A DNA stretch of 64,000 nucleotides from Triticum aestivum (GCF_018294505.1 NC_057797.1:119789116-119853115); one strand, 5' to 3'. Shown: positions 1 through 10,862, counted from the stretch's first letter. Notes: generated by a model from the sequence alone, not told the origin. Numbers and translations: made by a program.

Positions 1-806
1 GAGGAGTTGTGGGGGATATGCTAGATGACGCTTAATCCCCTAAGCAAAACAAAAATTTCCTCAAATATAGCTTTTAGCAAATCTACTAGAGTTGATGGTG
101 AATATGAGTTGAGAGTTAAGAAGATTAAAAGTCCACTGATTGATTAGAGGCAATGTCACTTAGAAATGAAGTAGGAAAGGAAAGGATGCCTTTTCTTTGA
201 AGGAATGAGAGTTGGCTCCCTCAACTCACACTGATTTTTTCCTTCCCACGAGGGACCTGGTAATTCATGCGCAGGGCTCCATCCTGGATGCGTCTAATCC
301 CTCCACAAACCCCTTTATGCAACTCTCATTCCCCTATCCCAAATGTTAACAAACAGGCTGTCATGAATTTGTTAACAAAAAAGGTTTGAATGAAAACATT
401 CAACTAAGAAGTTGTATTTTTCTGGAAACTTTACCAATATACATAATGTTGTGACATGTAAATTTGCGAAAAATTCTCCCAATGATCAGACCGAAGAAGC
501 ACATATCTCTCCAATTGCAATAAAATTAACGAAGAGATGATGAAGTTATACTATGACTGAAATCATGCCCCACAAATTCTTATCGCCACACTATGATGAC
601 TTCTCAACAACATATACAACCTTTTGAAGTAAAAAAAGATTACATTTCCATTAAACACACTATAGAGAGTAACAAATAATATGATGCCGTCTGCTAAGCA
701 ACTCAAAATTTTCAATTGTAATATCTTCATGACGTTACACACTTCATTCTAAGTTCAGCCGGACATACCACGAATTCAACATTTCATCAAACTGATTGGC
801 TTAATA
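1..806. other. Non-coding stretch (intron 3 or downstream of the copper gene)
   Basis: No exon of a known protein was recognised on either strand. If the copper-transport gene on the minus strand is a full PAA1, this is intron 3; if it is a short chaperone gene, this is downstream flank. A 13-bp inverted repeat lies at 202-214 and 320-332 (GGAATGAGAGTTG and its complement), possibly a decayed foldback element. Confidence 0.4.
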
Positions 807-956
807 CTCCCTCTGTTCACAAATGTAAGCTATTTTTGACATTTCAATATGGACTACATACGGACTGAAATTAATGAACAAACACACCAAAATTGTCTAT
901 ATACATCAGATTCAGATAAATGTAAAAAAACATCTTATATTTGTGAATGGAGGGAG
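807..956. mobile_element. Stowaway-type MITE (Tc1/mariner, non-autonomous)
   Basis: A 150-bp non-coding element. Its left end CTCCCTCTGTTCAC and right end GTGAATGGAGGGAG are near-perfect inverted complements, and TA lies directly outside both ends (805-806 and 957-958), which is the Stowaway target duplication. The interior is AT-rich and lacks an ORF. It lies inside or just downstream of the minus-strand copper gene. Confidence 0.9.
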
Positions 957-1566
957 TAGTAATGACACTTGCAATTTGTTTGATGGAATGTTCCAGTTGA
1001 AGTTCACAAGCAAGGCAAGCTACATTGCTTATACACTAGAGATAAGAACATGAACATAATAATCTCACTTCCAGAACTCTAGAGGACAACTTTCACAGAC
1101 GCTCACACTGAGTCACACAAATATGGAGCATCAGGTACCCTCTGCTGGTTAACATCATGGGCTTATAGCTCATCTGCGGCAGCAGTTACGACTCAGAGTT
1201 GACTTTATCAGGCTTCACCTTACCCTGTGATAGAAACTAAATTTTAGTTCAGCTGATAACAGTATAGTAGATACTGCGATTTCAGAAAGCTGGAGAAATA
1301 ATGGTGCATTAACAATGTTGATATGAACATGCTCAAGGACACCCAATAGCGAGTTTGGTCCTGGTTGATGTGTATACAGCCTATATTTAGTGATAGTCCA
1401 TTCCTGTAAGGATTATCAGAATTTGCATTACTGTAGTACTGAATTAGGATACTTCTGCACCAATTTGGTACATTACTGACCAAATGTTTACATGAGATGC
1501 ACATGATAATATTTTGACGTGCTTCTGTGTCTGGACGATAATTCACAAGCAGACAAGGAATATATC
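957..1566. other. Intron-like sequence without an exon
   Basis: This is the continuation of intron 3 read on the minus strand. A pyrimidine-AG at 1227-1225 could be a splice acceptor, but joined in phase to exon 3 it gives one glycine and a stop. The minus-strand ORF at 1546-1244 has no recognisable similarity and looks fortuitous. Confidence 0.4.
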
Positions 1567-1606
1567 TTTATTTCTTCTAGACTTCCATATTTTCTGGAGC
1601 AGGTCA
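1567..1606 (-). promoter_or_regulatory. Intronic stop codon plus polyadenylation signal
   Basis: If exon 3 is read through its GT donor (1632-1631), nine more codons follow, then TGA at 1606-1604. AATAAA lies at 1572-1567, 31 nt past the stop. This is the arrangement expected for an intron-retained, early-polyadenylated mRNA giving a short protein. It is inferred from sequence only. Confidence 0.5.
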
Positions 1607-1632
1607 CACAATAACTCGAGCAATTAGTTTAC

Positions 1633-3049
1633 CTTGTGGGCGAGACTCAAATCCACAAGTACCAAGATGACTTGCGAGTTTCTCTCCACATTGTTTCTGC
1701 CAATCTTCTGCCACCTTGACATCAGGAGTTGTCCACACGACAGCCCTTGCTTCCTTATAATCAACTGTAGCAGAAGTAACCTCAGGCTGAAGAAGGGATT
1801 AAGAGTGGCCCATGGTGAGCAGCAGCAAAAGATCAAAGAAATAAATAAATAGTAGAAACAGAAAGGGTTTCAGGAATCTGGAATGATAGGAAGAAAACAT
1901 CTAGACAAGTCAATATAGTTAACATCCGTATACAGATAATTGCTTTACCAAAATGCCACATCAACCATACATTTCCTTGCTCAGCAAGATGACAGCGGTT
2001 GCTTTCAGCATATGGGCAGCTGCCCTCTCTACCCAGTCATTGCTGCCATGATCGAAATTAATCTGTAAATGCATTGCAAAAATGAAGAGATAATTTCTTT
2101 CTCCCATCAATTCATTACTTTCTGATCAGGCGTCCCCCTCAACCACTGGCAGAAATTTCAAATATACAAAGACTAGCAACTAAAACTTTTATGGTCTTTT
2201 ATGATGAAAACTTAAGACCCATATGGTTTCAGGTCATGCTCGGATTGAAGGCAGGCAAAAGAGGACACCTATCTGGGCAATCCCTATTCTCTAACCTCTA
2301 GTTTATTACTTAAGCTTCATCAATGAATTGCTCCTCTTACATTCTATGCACAAACTCAGTTCGATGTTGTGTTTCTTTTTGTTTCAGTTTCATCCATTCC
2401 CGTTTTTTCTTCAGTAAAATTTATATGAGCATAGGCATCAATTATTGCAATGAACAAAAGAAGATTAACCATAGTTCAGCACTGTCCTATTGTGCTGAAC
2501 TACCCATTGGTTTGATCAGACATAAAAAAAAAAAATTCGAACCATGCAGGAGAACTGATTTCCCCAGGGAAATGAAGCAGAATTGCGGTAGTAAATAAGT
2601 GAAAGAGAGACGGCTACTTGACTCTCGAGAATCCGCTTCACACTCGCAGCGCACCCGTCGCACATCATGCCCTGCAAGTAAGAGCCAGACAGCAGCGCAT
2701 CATGCCTGAGCCCTAACCCTCTCGGCCTCTAGCGCAAATCGAAGATAATAACAGAATGGAGAGTCGGGATGTTCGAAATTCAGACTAGTGGTCGGGGCGA
2801 GAGGAGCACCTGAACACTGAGCAATATGGCCTCAGACCCGGGCTCTGCGGCCTCGCCGAGCGCCGCTGCTGCGGCGGTGACCGACGAGGTAACGCCGCCG
2901 CGGGGACGCAAGACGCCACACACGCTGACGGAAGAGAAGGAAATGGAGGCGATGCGGCGCGCTCCGGCGAGGGGGGGTGAGGAGAGGGGGCTGGACTTGG
3001 AGGGAGAGGGGAGGAGGGGGGGTAATCTCGTGATTAGCGTAGACTCCAT
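1633..3049 (-). CDS. PAA1: Plastid copper transporter PAA1/HMA6 N-terminal exons, or PCH1-like copper chaperone
   Basis: Three minus-strand exons: 3049-2810 (80 codons), 2671-2618 (18 codons) and 1786-1633 (51 codons plus one base). Each intron has GT and AG borders. Exon 1 is rich in Ser, Ala, Pro and Arg and poor in acidic residues, like a chloroplast transit peptide. Exons 2 and 3 form a heavy-metal-associated domain: copper-ligand motif GMMCDGC, then helix AASVKRILESQ, then strand/helix segments ending CGFESRPQ. The best family match I know is the N-terminal HMA domain of PAA1/HMA6, the P1B ATPase that moves Cu(I) into the plastid; PAA2/HMA8 fits less well. None of the ATPase core (TGE, CPC, DKTG) is seen down to position 1, so the gene is cut by the window, truncated, or a standalone chaperone. 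Reading into intron 3 gives a 158-aa protein. The ATG at 3049 is chosen because it opens the transit-like exon. Confidence 0.8.
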
Positions 3050-3187
3050 TGCCAGCTCTGATTTCTCCGTCTCCCCCGTTGCCAGAGATAGGAGAGCTTA
3101 TCCGATCACTGTGCGTACAGTATTTCCGCTGTTTGAGCGGAAGGGCCGCCACGGCGATGATGACATGGAGTCCTAAGCAGCATATAG
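3050..3187 (-). promoter_or_regulatory. PAA1: Remaining 5' flank of the copper gene
   Basis: Only 138 bp separate the start codon from the right-hand edge of this flank, where the Harbinger element begins. It should hold the 5' UTR and possibly the core promoter. I see no clear TATA box and no GTAC copper-response cluster. Any distal promoter lies beyond the transposon. Confidence 0.4.
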
Positions 3188-3465
3188 GAGCCATCTCCAC
3201 CTGTTTGGCCCCTCAGCGCACCCGGCGAAGGGGTTTGGGCGTTTGCGCCGGTGTTTTTTTTGGCTTGGGTGGATCGAGTTTCCAGCTGCGCCCCAGGTTT
3301 CGGCGCTTAAACACAACAGAATTCAAAGTTCTCTTTCCCGCTATTAAAAAAGACACAAGTTCGGCGATCATCATGCCACAAGTCGACGATCATCATGCCA
3401 CATGTCGGCGATCGAACATAGCCAAAGTCCGGCGATCAAAAGGATAGGAACCATAGACATGGAAC

Positions 3466-5259
3466 TCAAATGGCAGGCTCCTCTGTCGTAGGGATGGGAG
3501 AGGTCGGCGTCGGCGTCGGCGTTGTGGGCACAGCTTCAGTGCTCGGCATTGGCGTAGGCGTTGGCGTAGGCGTAGTCGCGGGCGTGGGCGTAGGGGCAGT
3601 GGTCGCCGCCGGTCCCGACATCTGGTTCAAGATGAGGCCACGCTCCACCAGGTACCACGCCTTCACCTGCTCGTCCATCGTCGACATGTCTACCCCCATC
3701 AGGAACGCCAGGTCGGTGTTCCTCTTCTTCGGGCGACGTTGGTCCTGAGGAGGTTGAGCTTGACGTCCTGCTTCGTCATCAATGCTGAACACCTCGCCTC
3801 GGATTTCTCCTCCCTCTTGGCGGCGTTGCTCTTGGCGTCGACGATCACTGTTCTATCGACGATTGCAGCCATTCGGCAGTGGGTGCCGTGTCCCTCGCCA
3901 CCTTGCCTATTTTGTTGCCATCAGGACGCCCTTCTACCGCCGCCGAGGCAGGCGCGTCCGGGTTGTAGACACCGTGCTTGGCCTTGGCGAGAGCAAGCCG
4001 GCACTCTGTCCATTTCTCGCACGACTCGATCTTGGTGAACACATGAAGGAACTTGAACTCTTGGTCCCTGTTGTCCAGGCGAAACATGTCGGACATCCGA
4101 ACCATCTGCACAGTCAAAGAACAAGTGTCGACGAAGTGCACGGCGAAGAACTGGGCCAACGAGCGATGGCCATACCTGACGCTCGAAGTTGGCGCCGCTT
4201 TCCGGGCGAGCCATGACCTCCTCTTGAATCCCATGCCACTTGTTGCAGGCATGCTGGATGGTCGCCCAATGGTTCGCCATGGCCTTCTCGCTGCGATCCA
4301 TGTGGATGTTGGCGAAGTCGGGGTCGACCAACTTGCGCTTGTCGAACGCCGTCTTAATCCTTCTCCAATACGTGTCGGATTCTGATTCGCGCCGGTGATC
4401 GGGTCGATGCTGACGGTCTTCCATGCTTTGGCGAGGCAATCGTCTTCCCTAGGTGTCCACTTGACGCGAGGCTCGCCTGGCCTGGCGTTGGCCGCCCGCT
4501 TCTTCTTTCTCCCTTTGGGCGCTGGCTCCGCCGGTTCTTCCTCCTCCACCTCCTCCTCGACATCGTCGTGCTTGTCCTCCATGTCGACGGTGGTGTCCAG
4601 CGTTTTGTCTTGCGTGCGGAACCCGAGGCATGAAGCGGTGTCGACCGAGCTGTTCGTGATGATCTCATCCGTGTCGACGTCGATGTTGTTGAACTATGGC
4701 GCCGAGCCGTGAGCAAAGGGTAGGGCCCCACGGTGCAGGCGATCCTGAGCACGTCGGCGGCGAGTAGCTGTACTCGGTGTTGAGGCCGGCGGTGAACGCG
4801 GGGGAAGGAGTGCACTGGTCGAGGTTAAAGACGGGGGGACGTGTGCGGCGCCACTCCATGCGGGAAGGTGATGCTGGGGTTGAAGCTGCCATGCGCGTCG
4901 CCGTCGACGTACCCAGGCAAGGGCGCGTACCCCCACAGTGGAGGCGAGAAGTTGGCTGGCGACGCGACGCTGTGTTGGTTTCCCCACGCGCCTTGTGGGC
5001 ACTGGCCGGCCTGTTGAGGTGGAAGGTTCGTGATCCCCATGTCAGATGCCTCCTCCTGCTCCACCGCCGCGTCCCCGACCTTCTTCATGTTGAGCCTGTT
5101 CCACCGATCGGTGGTGACCACCGCCCGACGATCAACGTCGGCCTTCCACTGGCCGTTTGTCAAGCCTCGGGGCCTTGGCATCGGTGCCCTCAGCTTCCTC
5201 TTCTTTGGCTGAGCGAAATTGGTGGCTAGGCGAGGGGGCACATACTTCTTCGGTGGCAT
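3466..5259 (-). pseudogene. Broken Myb/SANT-like (Harbinger ORF1) with NAM-associated C-terminal region
   Basis: Reading on the minus strand from an MPPKKYVPPRLATNF start at 5259, the frame breaks several times. In order: a basic Pro-rich N-terminus; an acidic [12 protein letters not shown] stretch and a basic RKKKR stretch near 4582-4500; a trihelix/SANT-like segment ([14 protein letters not shown], then in another frame [15 protein letters not shown] and [17 protein letters not shown]) at about 4480-4190; a probable small intron with GT...CAG borders at about 4180-4110; then a region with [14 protein letters not shown], and an Asp/Met segment (LAFLMGVDMSTMDEQ) ending in a Thr-Pro repeat. 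The order matches the plant Myb/SANT plus NAM-associated proteins found in PIF/Harbinger elements. A frameshift at about 4450-4420 and a stop before the last segment make it a pseudogene. Confidence 0.65.
3503..3598. repeat. GGCGTN hexanucleotide repeats
   Basis: Two runs of the imperfect hexamer GGCGTN (about 3503-3524 and 3551-3598) encode, on the minus strand, the alternating Thr-Pro tail of the Harbinger ORF. This is a simple repeat that can gain or lose units by slippage. Confidence 0.8.
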
Positions 5260-5570
5260 GGAGGGCGGATCTGGGAAGAATGGCGGGAGCGACGGGGAAG
5301 AAGGGGGTCGGTGATGGAAAATGGAGGGAAAGGGGGGAAACAGCGGGAAAATTGGCCGGTGTCACCGACAGCGCGGGCCCACACACCTTTTCTCTTAAGC
5401 CGGTGCCCACAGGCGACCCCTGGTGCGCTGGGCTCGGCTTGGGTTTGTCGGTTGTAATTTCGGCCCAAACCGGCAAAAAACGAGGATCTAGGGGCGGGCT
5501 GGATCATTTTTTCGGCGCCGACGGTGAAAAAGGCGCCCTGGGGGCCTGTTGGGGGCGACTAGAGATGCTC

Positions 5571-5912
5571 TAAGACTTCCCATGGTGGGGGAGTAAGAGC
5601 AACTACAACGCAGTGACTCAAATGGACACGGATTTTGTTCGCTTTTTGTCCGTTTGGGTCGGCTGACGGACATCTATATCCGCTTTTTCATTTGGGTCAG
5701 TCGGTGTGCCCAACACGGGGCAGACGCATTTTGGGCATGTCCATCCCAGCATTTCTTCAAACACCTGATGGGCTGCCGCCCTGGGCTGCTCGTCGACATT
5801 AGCCTCGAGCTCCTGCCGCCGCACCCGCGTCCTGCCGATCCTTCTGCGCCAGCCATCGCGCCTTCATAAGTTTCCATCGCATCTACTTTTCCAAACTTTT
5901 TGCCCTTGTTTT
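5571..5912. mobile_element. Remnant of a second small DNA transposon
   Basis: Sequence beginning GAGCAACTACAACGC at about 5594, followed by GACTCAAATGGACACGG, resembles the ends of common grass TIR elements. The partner terminus is absent, presumably lost where retroelement A begins. No coding region was recognised. The superfamily is uncertain. Confidence 0.3.
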
Positions 5913-6805
5913 GGACTCTAATTTGCATGATTTAAATGGAACTAACCCGGGCTGACGATGTTTTCATCAGAATTGCCATGGTGTTATTTTTGTGTAGAAA
6001 TAAAAGTCCTCGGATTGACCTGAAAATTTACGGAGAATATTTTTTGGAATATATAAAAAATACTGGCGAAAGAATCAACCAGAGGGGACCCACCAGGAGA
6101 CCACAAGGGTGGAGGGCGTGCCCTACCCCCCTGGGCACACCCCCTGCCTTGTGGGTCCCCTGGACCTCCTCCGACCTTAACTCCAACCCTACATATTCAC
6201 ATCCGAAGAGAAAAAACATAAAGAAGGATTCATTGCGTTTTACGATACGGAGCCACCGCCGCCGCCGCCTCCCGTTCTTCATCGAGAGGGCTGATCTGGA
6301 GTCTGTTCGAGGCTCCAGAGAGGGGGATTCATTGCCATCATCATCACCAACCTTCCTCCACCACCAATTTCATGATGCTCACCGCTGTGCATGAGTAATT
6401 CCATCGTAGGCTTGCTGGACGGTGATGGGTTGGATGAGATTTATCATGTAATCGACTTAGTTTTGTTAGGGTTTGATCCCCAGTATCCACTATGTTATGA
6501 GATTGATATTGCTATGGCTTGGCTATGCTTAATGTGTGTCACTAGGGTCCGAGTGCCATGATTTTATATCTGAACCTATTATGTTTTCATGAATATATTT
6601 GTGTTCTTGATCCTATCTTGCAAGTTGTAGACACCTATTACGAGTATGATCCACATACCCCTAGGTGACAATAATTGGGATTCTCCGGTGATTACCGTAG
6701 TTTGAGGAGTTTATGTATTCACTAAGTGCTAATGCTTTGGTCCGGTTCTCTATTAAAAGGAGGCATTAATATCTCTTAGTTTCCATTAGGACCCCGCTGC
6801 CATGG
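5913..6805 (+). repeat. Retroelement A 5' LTR, first part
   Basis: Aligns along its length with the F LTR at 60610 onward, including the start GGACTCTAATTTGCATG and the later stretch GCCATGGTGTTATTTTTGTG. A GC-rich hairpin-like block lies at 6100-6166. The LTR is interrupted after GCTGCCATGG; the uninterrupted F copy reads CTGCCACGGGAGGG at the same point. Confidence 0.75.
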
Positions 6806-9081
6806 TGTGACGCCCCCGATTCAATCGTACACTAATCATACACGCAAACGTGTACGATCAAGATCAGGGACTCACGGGAAGACATCACAACACAACTCTA
6901 CAAATAAAATAAGTCATACAAGCATCATATTACAAGCCAGGGGCCTCGAAGGCTCGAATACAAGAGCTCAATCATAGACGAGTCAGCGGAAGCAACAAAT
7001 ATCTGAGTACATACATAGGTTAAACAAGTTTGCCTTAAGAAGGCTAGCACAAACTGGGATACAGATCGAAAGAGGCGCATGCCTCCTGCCTGGGATCCTC
7101 CTAAACTACTCCTGGTCGTCGTCAGCGGGCTGCACGTAGAAGTAGGCACCTCCAGTGTAGTAGGAGTCATCACCGACGATGGCGTCTAGCTCCTGGGCTC
7201 CATCGTCTGGTCGCAGCAATCGGGTATAGAAAGGGGGAAAAGGGGGAGCAAAGCAACCGTGAGTAGACATCCAAAGTACTCGCAAGCAAGGAGCTACACT
7301 ACATATGTATGCATTGGTATCAAATGGAATAAGGGTATCATATGTGGACTGAACTGCAGAATGCCGGAATAAGAGGGGGATAGCTAGTCCCGTCGAAGAC
7401 TACGCTTCTGGCCACCTCCATCTTGCAGCATGTAGAAGAGAGTAGAGGGTAAGTTCACCAAGTAGCATCGTGTAGCATAATCCTACCCGGCAATCCTCTC
7501 CTCGTCGCCCTGTGAGAGAGCGATCACCGGTTGTATCTGGCACTTGGAAAGGTGTGTTTTATTAAGTATCCGGTTCTAGTTGTCATAAGGTCAAGGTACA
7601 ACTCCAAGTCGTCATGTTACCAAAGATCACGGCTATTCGAATAGATTAACTTCCCTGCAGGGGTGCACCACATTTCCCAACACGCTCGATCCCCTTTGTC
7701 CGGACATACTTTTCTAGGTCATGCCCATACTCGGAAGATCAACACATCGCAGTCCTACCTAGGCTCAACAGAGAGGTCAGCACGCTGGTCTAAATCCTAT
7801 GGCGCAGGGGTCTGGGCCCATCGCCCATTGCACACCCGCACGTTGCATACGCGGCCGGTGAGCAGACCTAGCCTCCCTTATACAAGAGCAGACATTCTAG
7901 TCCAACTCGGTGCGCGCCGCTCAGTCGTTGACGTCACGAAGGCTTCGGCTGATACCACGATGTCGAGTGCCCATAATTGTCCCCGCGTAGTTGGTTAGTG
8001 CGTATAGGCCAGTAGCCAGACTCAGATCAAATACCCAGATCTCGTTAAGCGTGTTATTGTGAAGTAACCACGAACGCCGACCAGGGCCAGGCCCACCTCT
8101 CTCCTAGGTGGTCTCAACCTGCCCTGTCGCTCCACCATAAAGTAACAGTCGGGGGCCGTCGGGAACTCAGGCCCACCACTACCTGGATGGAGCCACCTGC
8201 CCCTTTAGCCCCCACATCAGAATCACTTGTGGGTACTCAACGAGCCAACCCGACTTTAGTCACCACCTGTATAGTATGTATATATGTATGTATTTACCCG
8301 TGATCAACACCCGACGTGATCACGCCCCGATAGTATAGCATGGCAGACTGACAAGAATGTAGGGCCACTGATGAAGTACTAGCAACCTATACTAAGCATG
8401 TAGGATTGCAGGTAAGGTATCAACAGTTCTAGCAACAATGACATGCTATGCATCAGAATAGGATTAACGGAAAGCAGTAACATGCTACACTACTCTAATG
8501 CAAGTAGTAGAGAGAAGAGTAGGCGATATCTGGTGATCAAAGGGGGGGCTTGCCTGCTTGCTTTGGCAAGAAGGAGGGGTCGTCGTCGATGTAGTCGTAC
8601 TCAGGGGCATCCGCGTCGGTCTCGGGGTCTACCAGAGAAGAAGAGGGGGAGAAATAGTAAATTCATTTCAAACAGATGCATGATGATGCATGACAAATCA
8701 AACAACGATGCTAGGTGTGTCGTAACGCGGTAGTAGGTGATACCGGCGAAGGGGGAAAACATCCGAGAAAGTAGCCCCGGGGTTTCGTGTTTTCGGACAG
8801 ATGAACCGGAGGTGAAATGTTGCAGGTTTGCTATGATAGGGACATGTGGCTGACGAACGGGTTGCGTATTCGGATTCGTCTCGTCGTTCTAAGCAACTTT
8901 CATGTACAAAGTAATTTCATCCGACTTATAGTTTATTTTATATGATTTTCTAAAGTTTTATTGATTTTTGGAATTACTGGATTTATTATTAATTCGAAAA
9001 TAAAAACTAAATTGCTAGGGGCACCCATCACAGGGTACACGGAAGTGTACCAGTGGCTGACAGGTGGGCCAGGGAGTCCCG

Positions 9082-9110
9082 GTTGACCAGTCAACCCTTG
9101 ACTGGTCAAC
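9082..9110. repeat. Perfect 13-bp-stem hairpin made of W-box-like TTGAC motifs
   Basis: Arms GTTGACCAGTCAA (9082-9094) and TTGACTGGTCAAC (9098-9110) are exact complements around a CCC loop. TTGACC and TTGACT cores occur on both strands, which are WRKY-binding W-box sequences. The function is unknown. Confidence 0.8.
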
Positions 9111-9134
9111 AGGGGGTGGGGCCCCCTTGTCATT

Positions 9135-9245
9135 GACTCACCTAACTAATTACTTCATTAATTAGGCTAACTAATTAGTTAGTTTAACTAAACCAATTTA
9201 ATTAAGTTAACTAATTGATTAACTAACTAATTATTTATTTTACTA
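9135..9245. repeat. AT-rich CTAACTAATTA repeat tract
   Basis: Many direct and inverted copies of (T)AACTAATTA, including the perfect 16-bp palindrome CTAACTAATTAGTTAG at 9167-9182. Low-complexity sequence within the 6806-10361 element. Confidence 0.7.
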
Positions 9246-10361
9246 ATTTTATTATTTTCATTTTGATTTTTTTCTTTTTTTTGTTCTAAAGGCCAGGGTG
9301 CTGGGCTCGAGCAGTCAGTGGCCCGAAGGGAGCCAAAGCGGGCACGGGGCTACGGGCGTTGGGCGCCAGCGGGTGCGGTTGCGGGCGCAACCAAGCCAGT
9401 GGCAGAGCGCCGGCACGCCACAGACGGAGGAGGCGTCCGGAAGGCGACGACACGCGAGACAGGGGCGACCAGCGGTAGGAGCGGGGCACGACCACCACAG
9501 GAGGGCAGAAAGGGAGCACGAGGCGTGCTCACATTCGTTGTAGCGAAGAGGGCGGCATGGCTCGATGGTGTCCGGCGAGGAGGAGGATGGGGACGAGCGA
9601 CGTAGTCGGGGAGGCGGTGCCGACGACGGTGGGTGGCGGGGTGGCTCCGGCGGGGGTGGTCCAGCGTCGGTGTAGGGCGTCGGGGGCGTCGATTGCCCCC
9701 GACCGGATCCACGCAAGAGGGAGGTTGTGGAGGTGGGCGACGGCAGGGCAGCGTCGGGCCGCGTCGGTGAGGTGGCGGTGGTTGGCGACGGCGTCAGGGC
9801 GCCCGGGGCGCCCAGATCCAGAACAAAGAGGATGAGGTCGTCACCTGCGAGTTGAGGGCCGGCGTGCGCCTGGTGATGGTGGAGCGCCAGGGTAGGCAAA
9901 GGGCGCTGGGCGCCATGGTGGCTGCCCCGATCCAGAAGGGAATCGGGGAGAGTGGGGAGGGGGGAGTGCGTGGGGTTAGCTGTGGGTTAGGGTTTCGGGG
10001 GGATAAGGGGAGTGTGGGGGCGGCCTGGGCCAGATGGGCCGGTTGGCTCGGGGGTTTGGGGGTTTCTTTTTTTTCTTTTTTATTTTCTGCTTATTATCTT
10101 TCCGTTTTTTTCTTTATTTTTCTTTCCTGTTTTCCTCTTATTTTAAATATGTAGGTTTTTTATAAAAGCATGGTTCTTTCACCATAAATATCTAGACATT
10201 TATTGCCACGCTCCGAACATTTTAGTTTTGACTTTTGAAAACTTTAATTCTAATTTTGAATTTGAATCCATTTTGAACTAACGCGAGATTATCAACAGTA
10301 CCCGAGGTGACGTGGCATCGTTAACGCGGGATTACTGTAGCCTAATTATCCGGACGTCACA

Positions 10362-10833
10362 CATGGGAGGGTAGGACAAAAGATGTCGTGCAAGTTCTTT
10401 TCCATAAGCACGAATGCCTATATATGGAATACATGCCTACATTATATTGATGAATTGGAGCTAGCTAGTTTTGTGTCACCCTAGGTTATGACTGCTACAT
10501 GATGAATATCATCCGACACAATTATCATTGCCAATCCATTGCCTATGAGATTTTCACATATTGATCTTTGCTAAGTTACTTTCGTTGCTACTGCTGTTAC
10601 AATCACTACAAAACTGCTACTGTTACTTTTGCCACTGTTACCGTTACTTCCATATTACTTTGCTACTAAATACTTTCCTACAGATATTAAGTCTTTCAGG
10701 TGTGGTTGAATTGGCAACTCAGCTTTTAATACTTGAGAATATTCTTTGGCTCCCCTTGTGTCGAGTCAATAAATTTGGGTTGAATACTCTACCCTTGAAA
10801 ACTTTTGCGATCCCCTATACTTGTGGGTTATCA
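10362..10833 (+). repeat. Retroelement A 5' LTR, second part
   Basis: Continues the LTR after the inserted element and ends CTTGTGGGTTATCA, followed by the primer site. A stretch rich in TACTGCTGTTAC-type triplets lies at 10577-10680, matched by a similar tract in the F LTR at 61620-61740. CCCCTATACTTGTGGGT at the end is shared with the E-family LTR ends. Confidence 0.75.
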
Positions 10834-10844
10834 AGACCTTTTTC

Positions 10845-10862
10845 TGGCGCCGTTGCCGGGGA
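10845..10862 (+). other. Primer-binding site, tRNA-Asp type
   Basis: TGGCGCCGTTGCCGGGGA is complementary to the 3' end of plant tRNA-Asp (...CCCCGGCAACGGCGCCA) and lies 11 nt after the LTR end. Reverse transcription would prime here. The same site is present in D and E, and with one mismatch in F. Confidence 0.85.

Larger units (their letters stand above)
3188..5570 (-). mobile_element. PIF/Harbinger-type DNA transposon with ORF1 only
   Basis: A GC-rich element of about 2.4 kb. The left end GAGCCATCTCCA and the complement of the right end, GAGCATCTCTAG, are similar inverted termini, followed on both sides by GC-rich sequence of similar composition (GGCCCC..CAGCGC against AGGCCCCCAGGGCGC). 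The flanking trinucleotides are TAG (left) and TAA (right), close to the TWA target duplication of the superfamily. It carries a Myb/SANT-like ORF, the usual partner protein (ORF1) of PIF/Harbinger. No DDE transposase was seen, so it would be non-autonomous. Confidence 0.6.
6806..10361. mobile_element. 3.56-kb TGTGACG...CGTCACA element, probable solo LTR of a large LARD-type retroelement
   Basis: Begins TGTGACGCCC and ends GGACGTCACA, so it has TG...CA termini with a short inverted repeat, and is flanked by the 5-bp duplication CATGG (6801-6805 and 10362-10366). The F copy of the host LTR shows the empty site. Five-base duplication and TG...CA ends fit an LTR retroelement, but there are no paired LTRs inside, so a single long solo LTR is the simplest reading. 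No coding region is recognised: GC-rich frames at 9286-9900 are open on several frames through composition alone. The right part has a perfect hairpin (9082), an AT-rich repeat (9135) and a T-rich run (10060-10140). Confidence 0.6.

Noticed and set aside
1160..1225. Possible last exon of the copper gene after an acceptor at 1227-1225, encoding GKVKPDKVNSES then stop
   Set aside because: Exon 3 ends in phase 1; joined in phase the new exon gives one glycine and a stop, and the long reading needs a different phase with no GT donor to supply it.
2826..3176. 116-aa plus-strand ORF rich in Ala, Glu and Arg
   Set aside because: It is the antisense shadow of the transit-peptide exon (3049-2810) and its GC-rich flank; the minus-strand exon structure explains the region.
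9286..9899. Several overlapping GC-rich ORFs of 77-194 codons
   Set aside because: They are open on multiple frames because of base composition, have low-complexity Pro/Ala/Arg content and no recognisable domain; they lie inside a non-coding mobile element.
10845..10862. tRNA-Asp-like sequence as a tRNA gene (also 41916, 50233, 61919)
   Set aside because: Only the 18 nt complementary to the tRNA 3' end are present, right after LTR ends; these are primer-binding sites.
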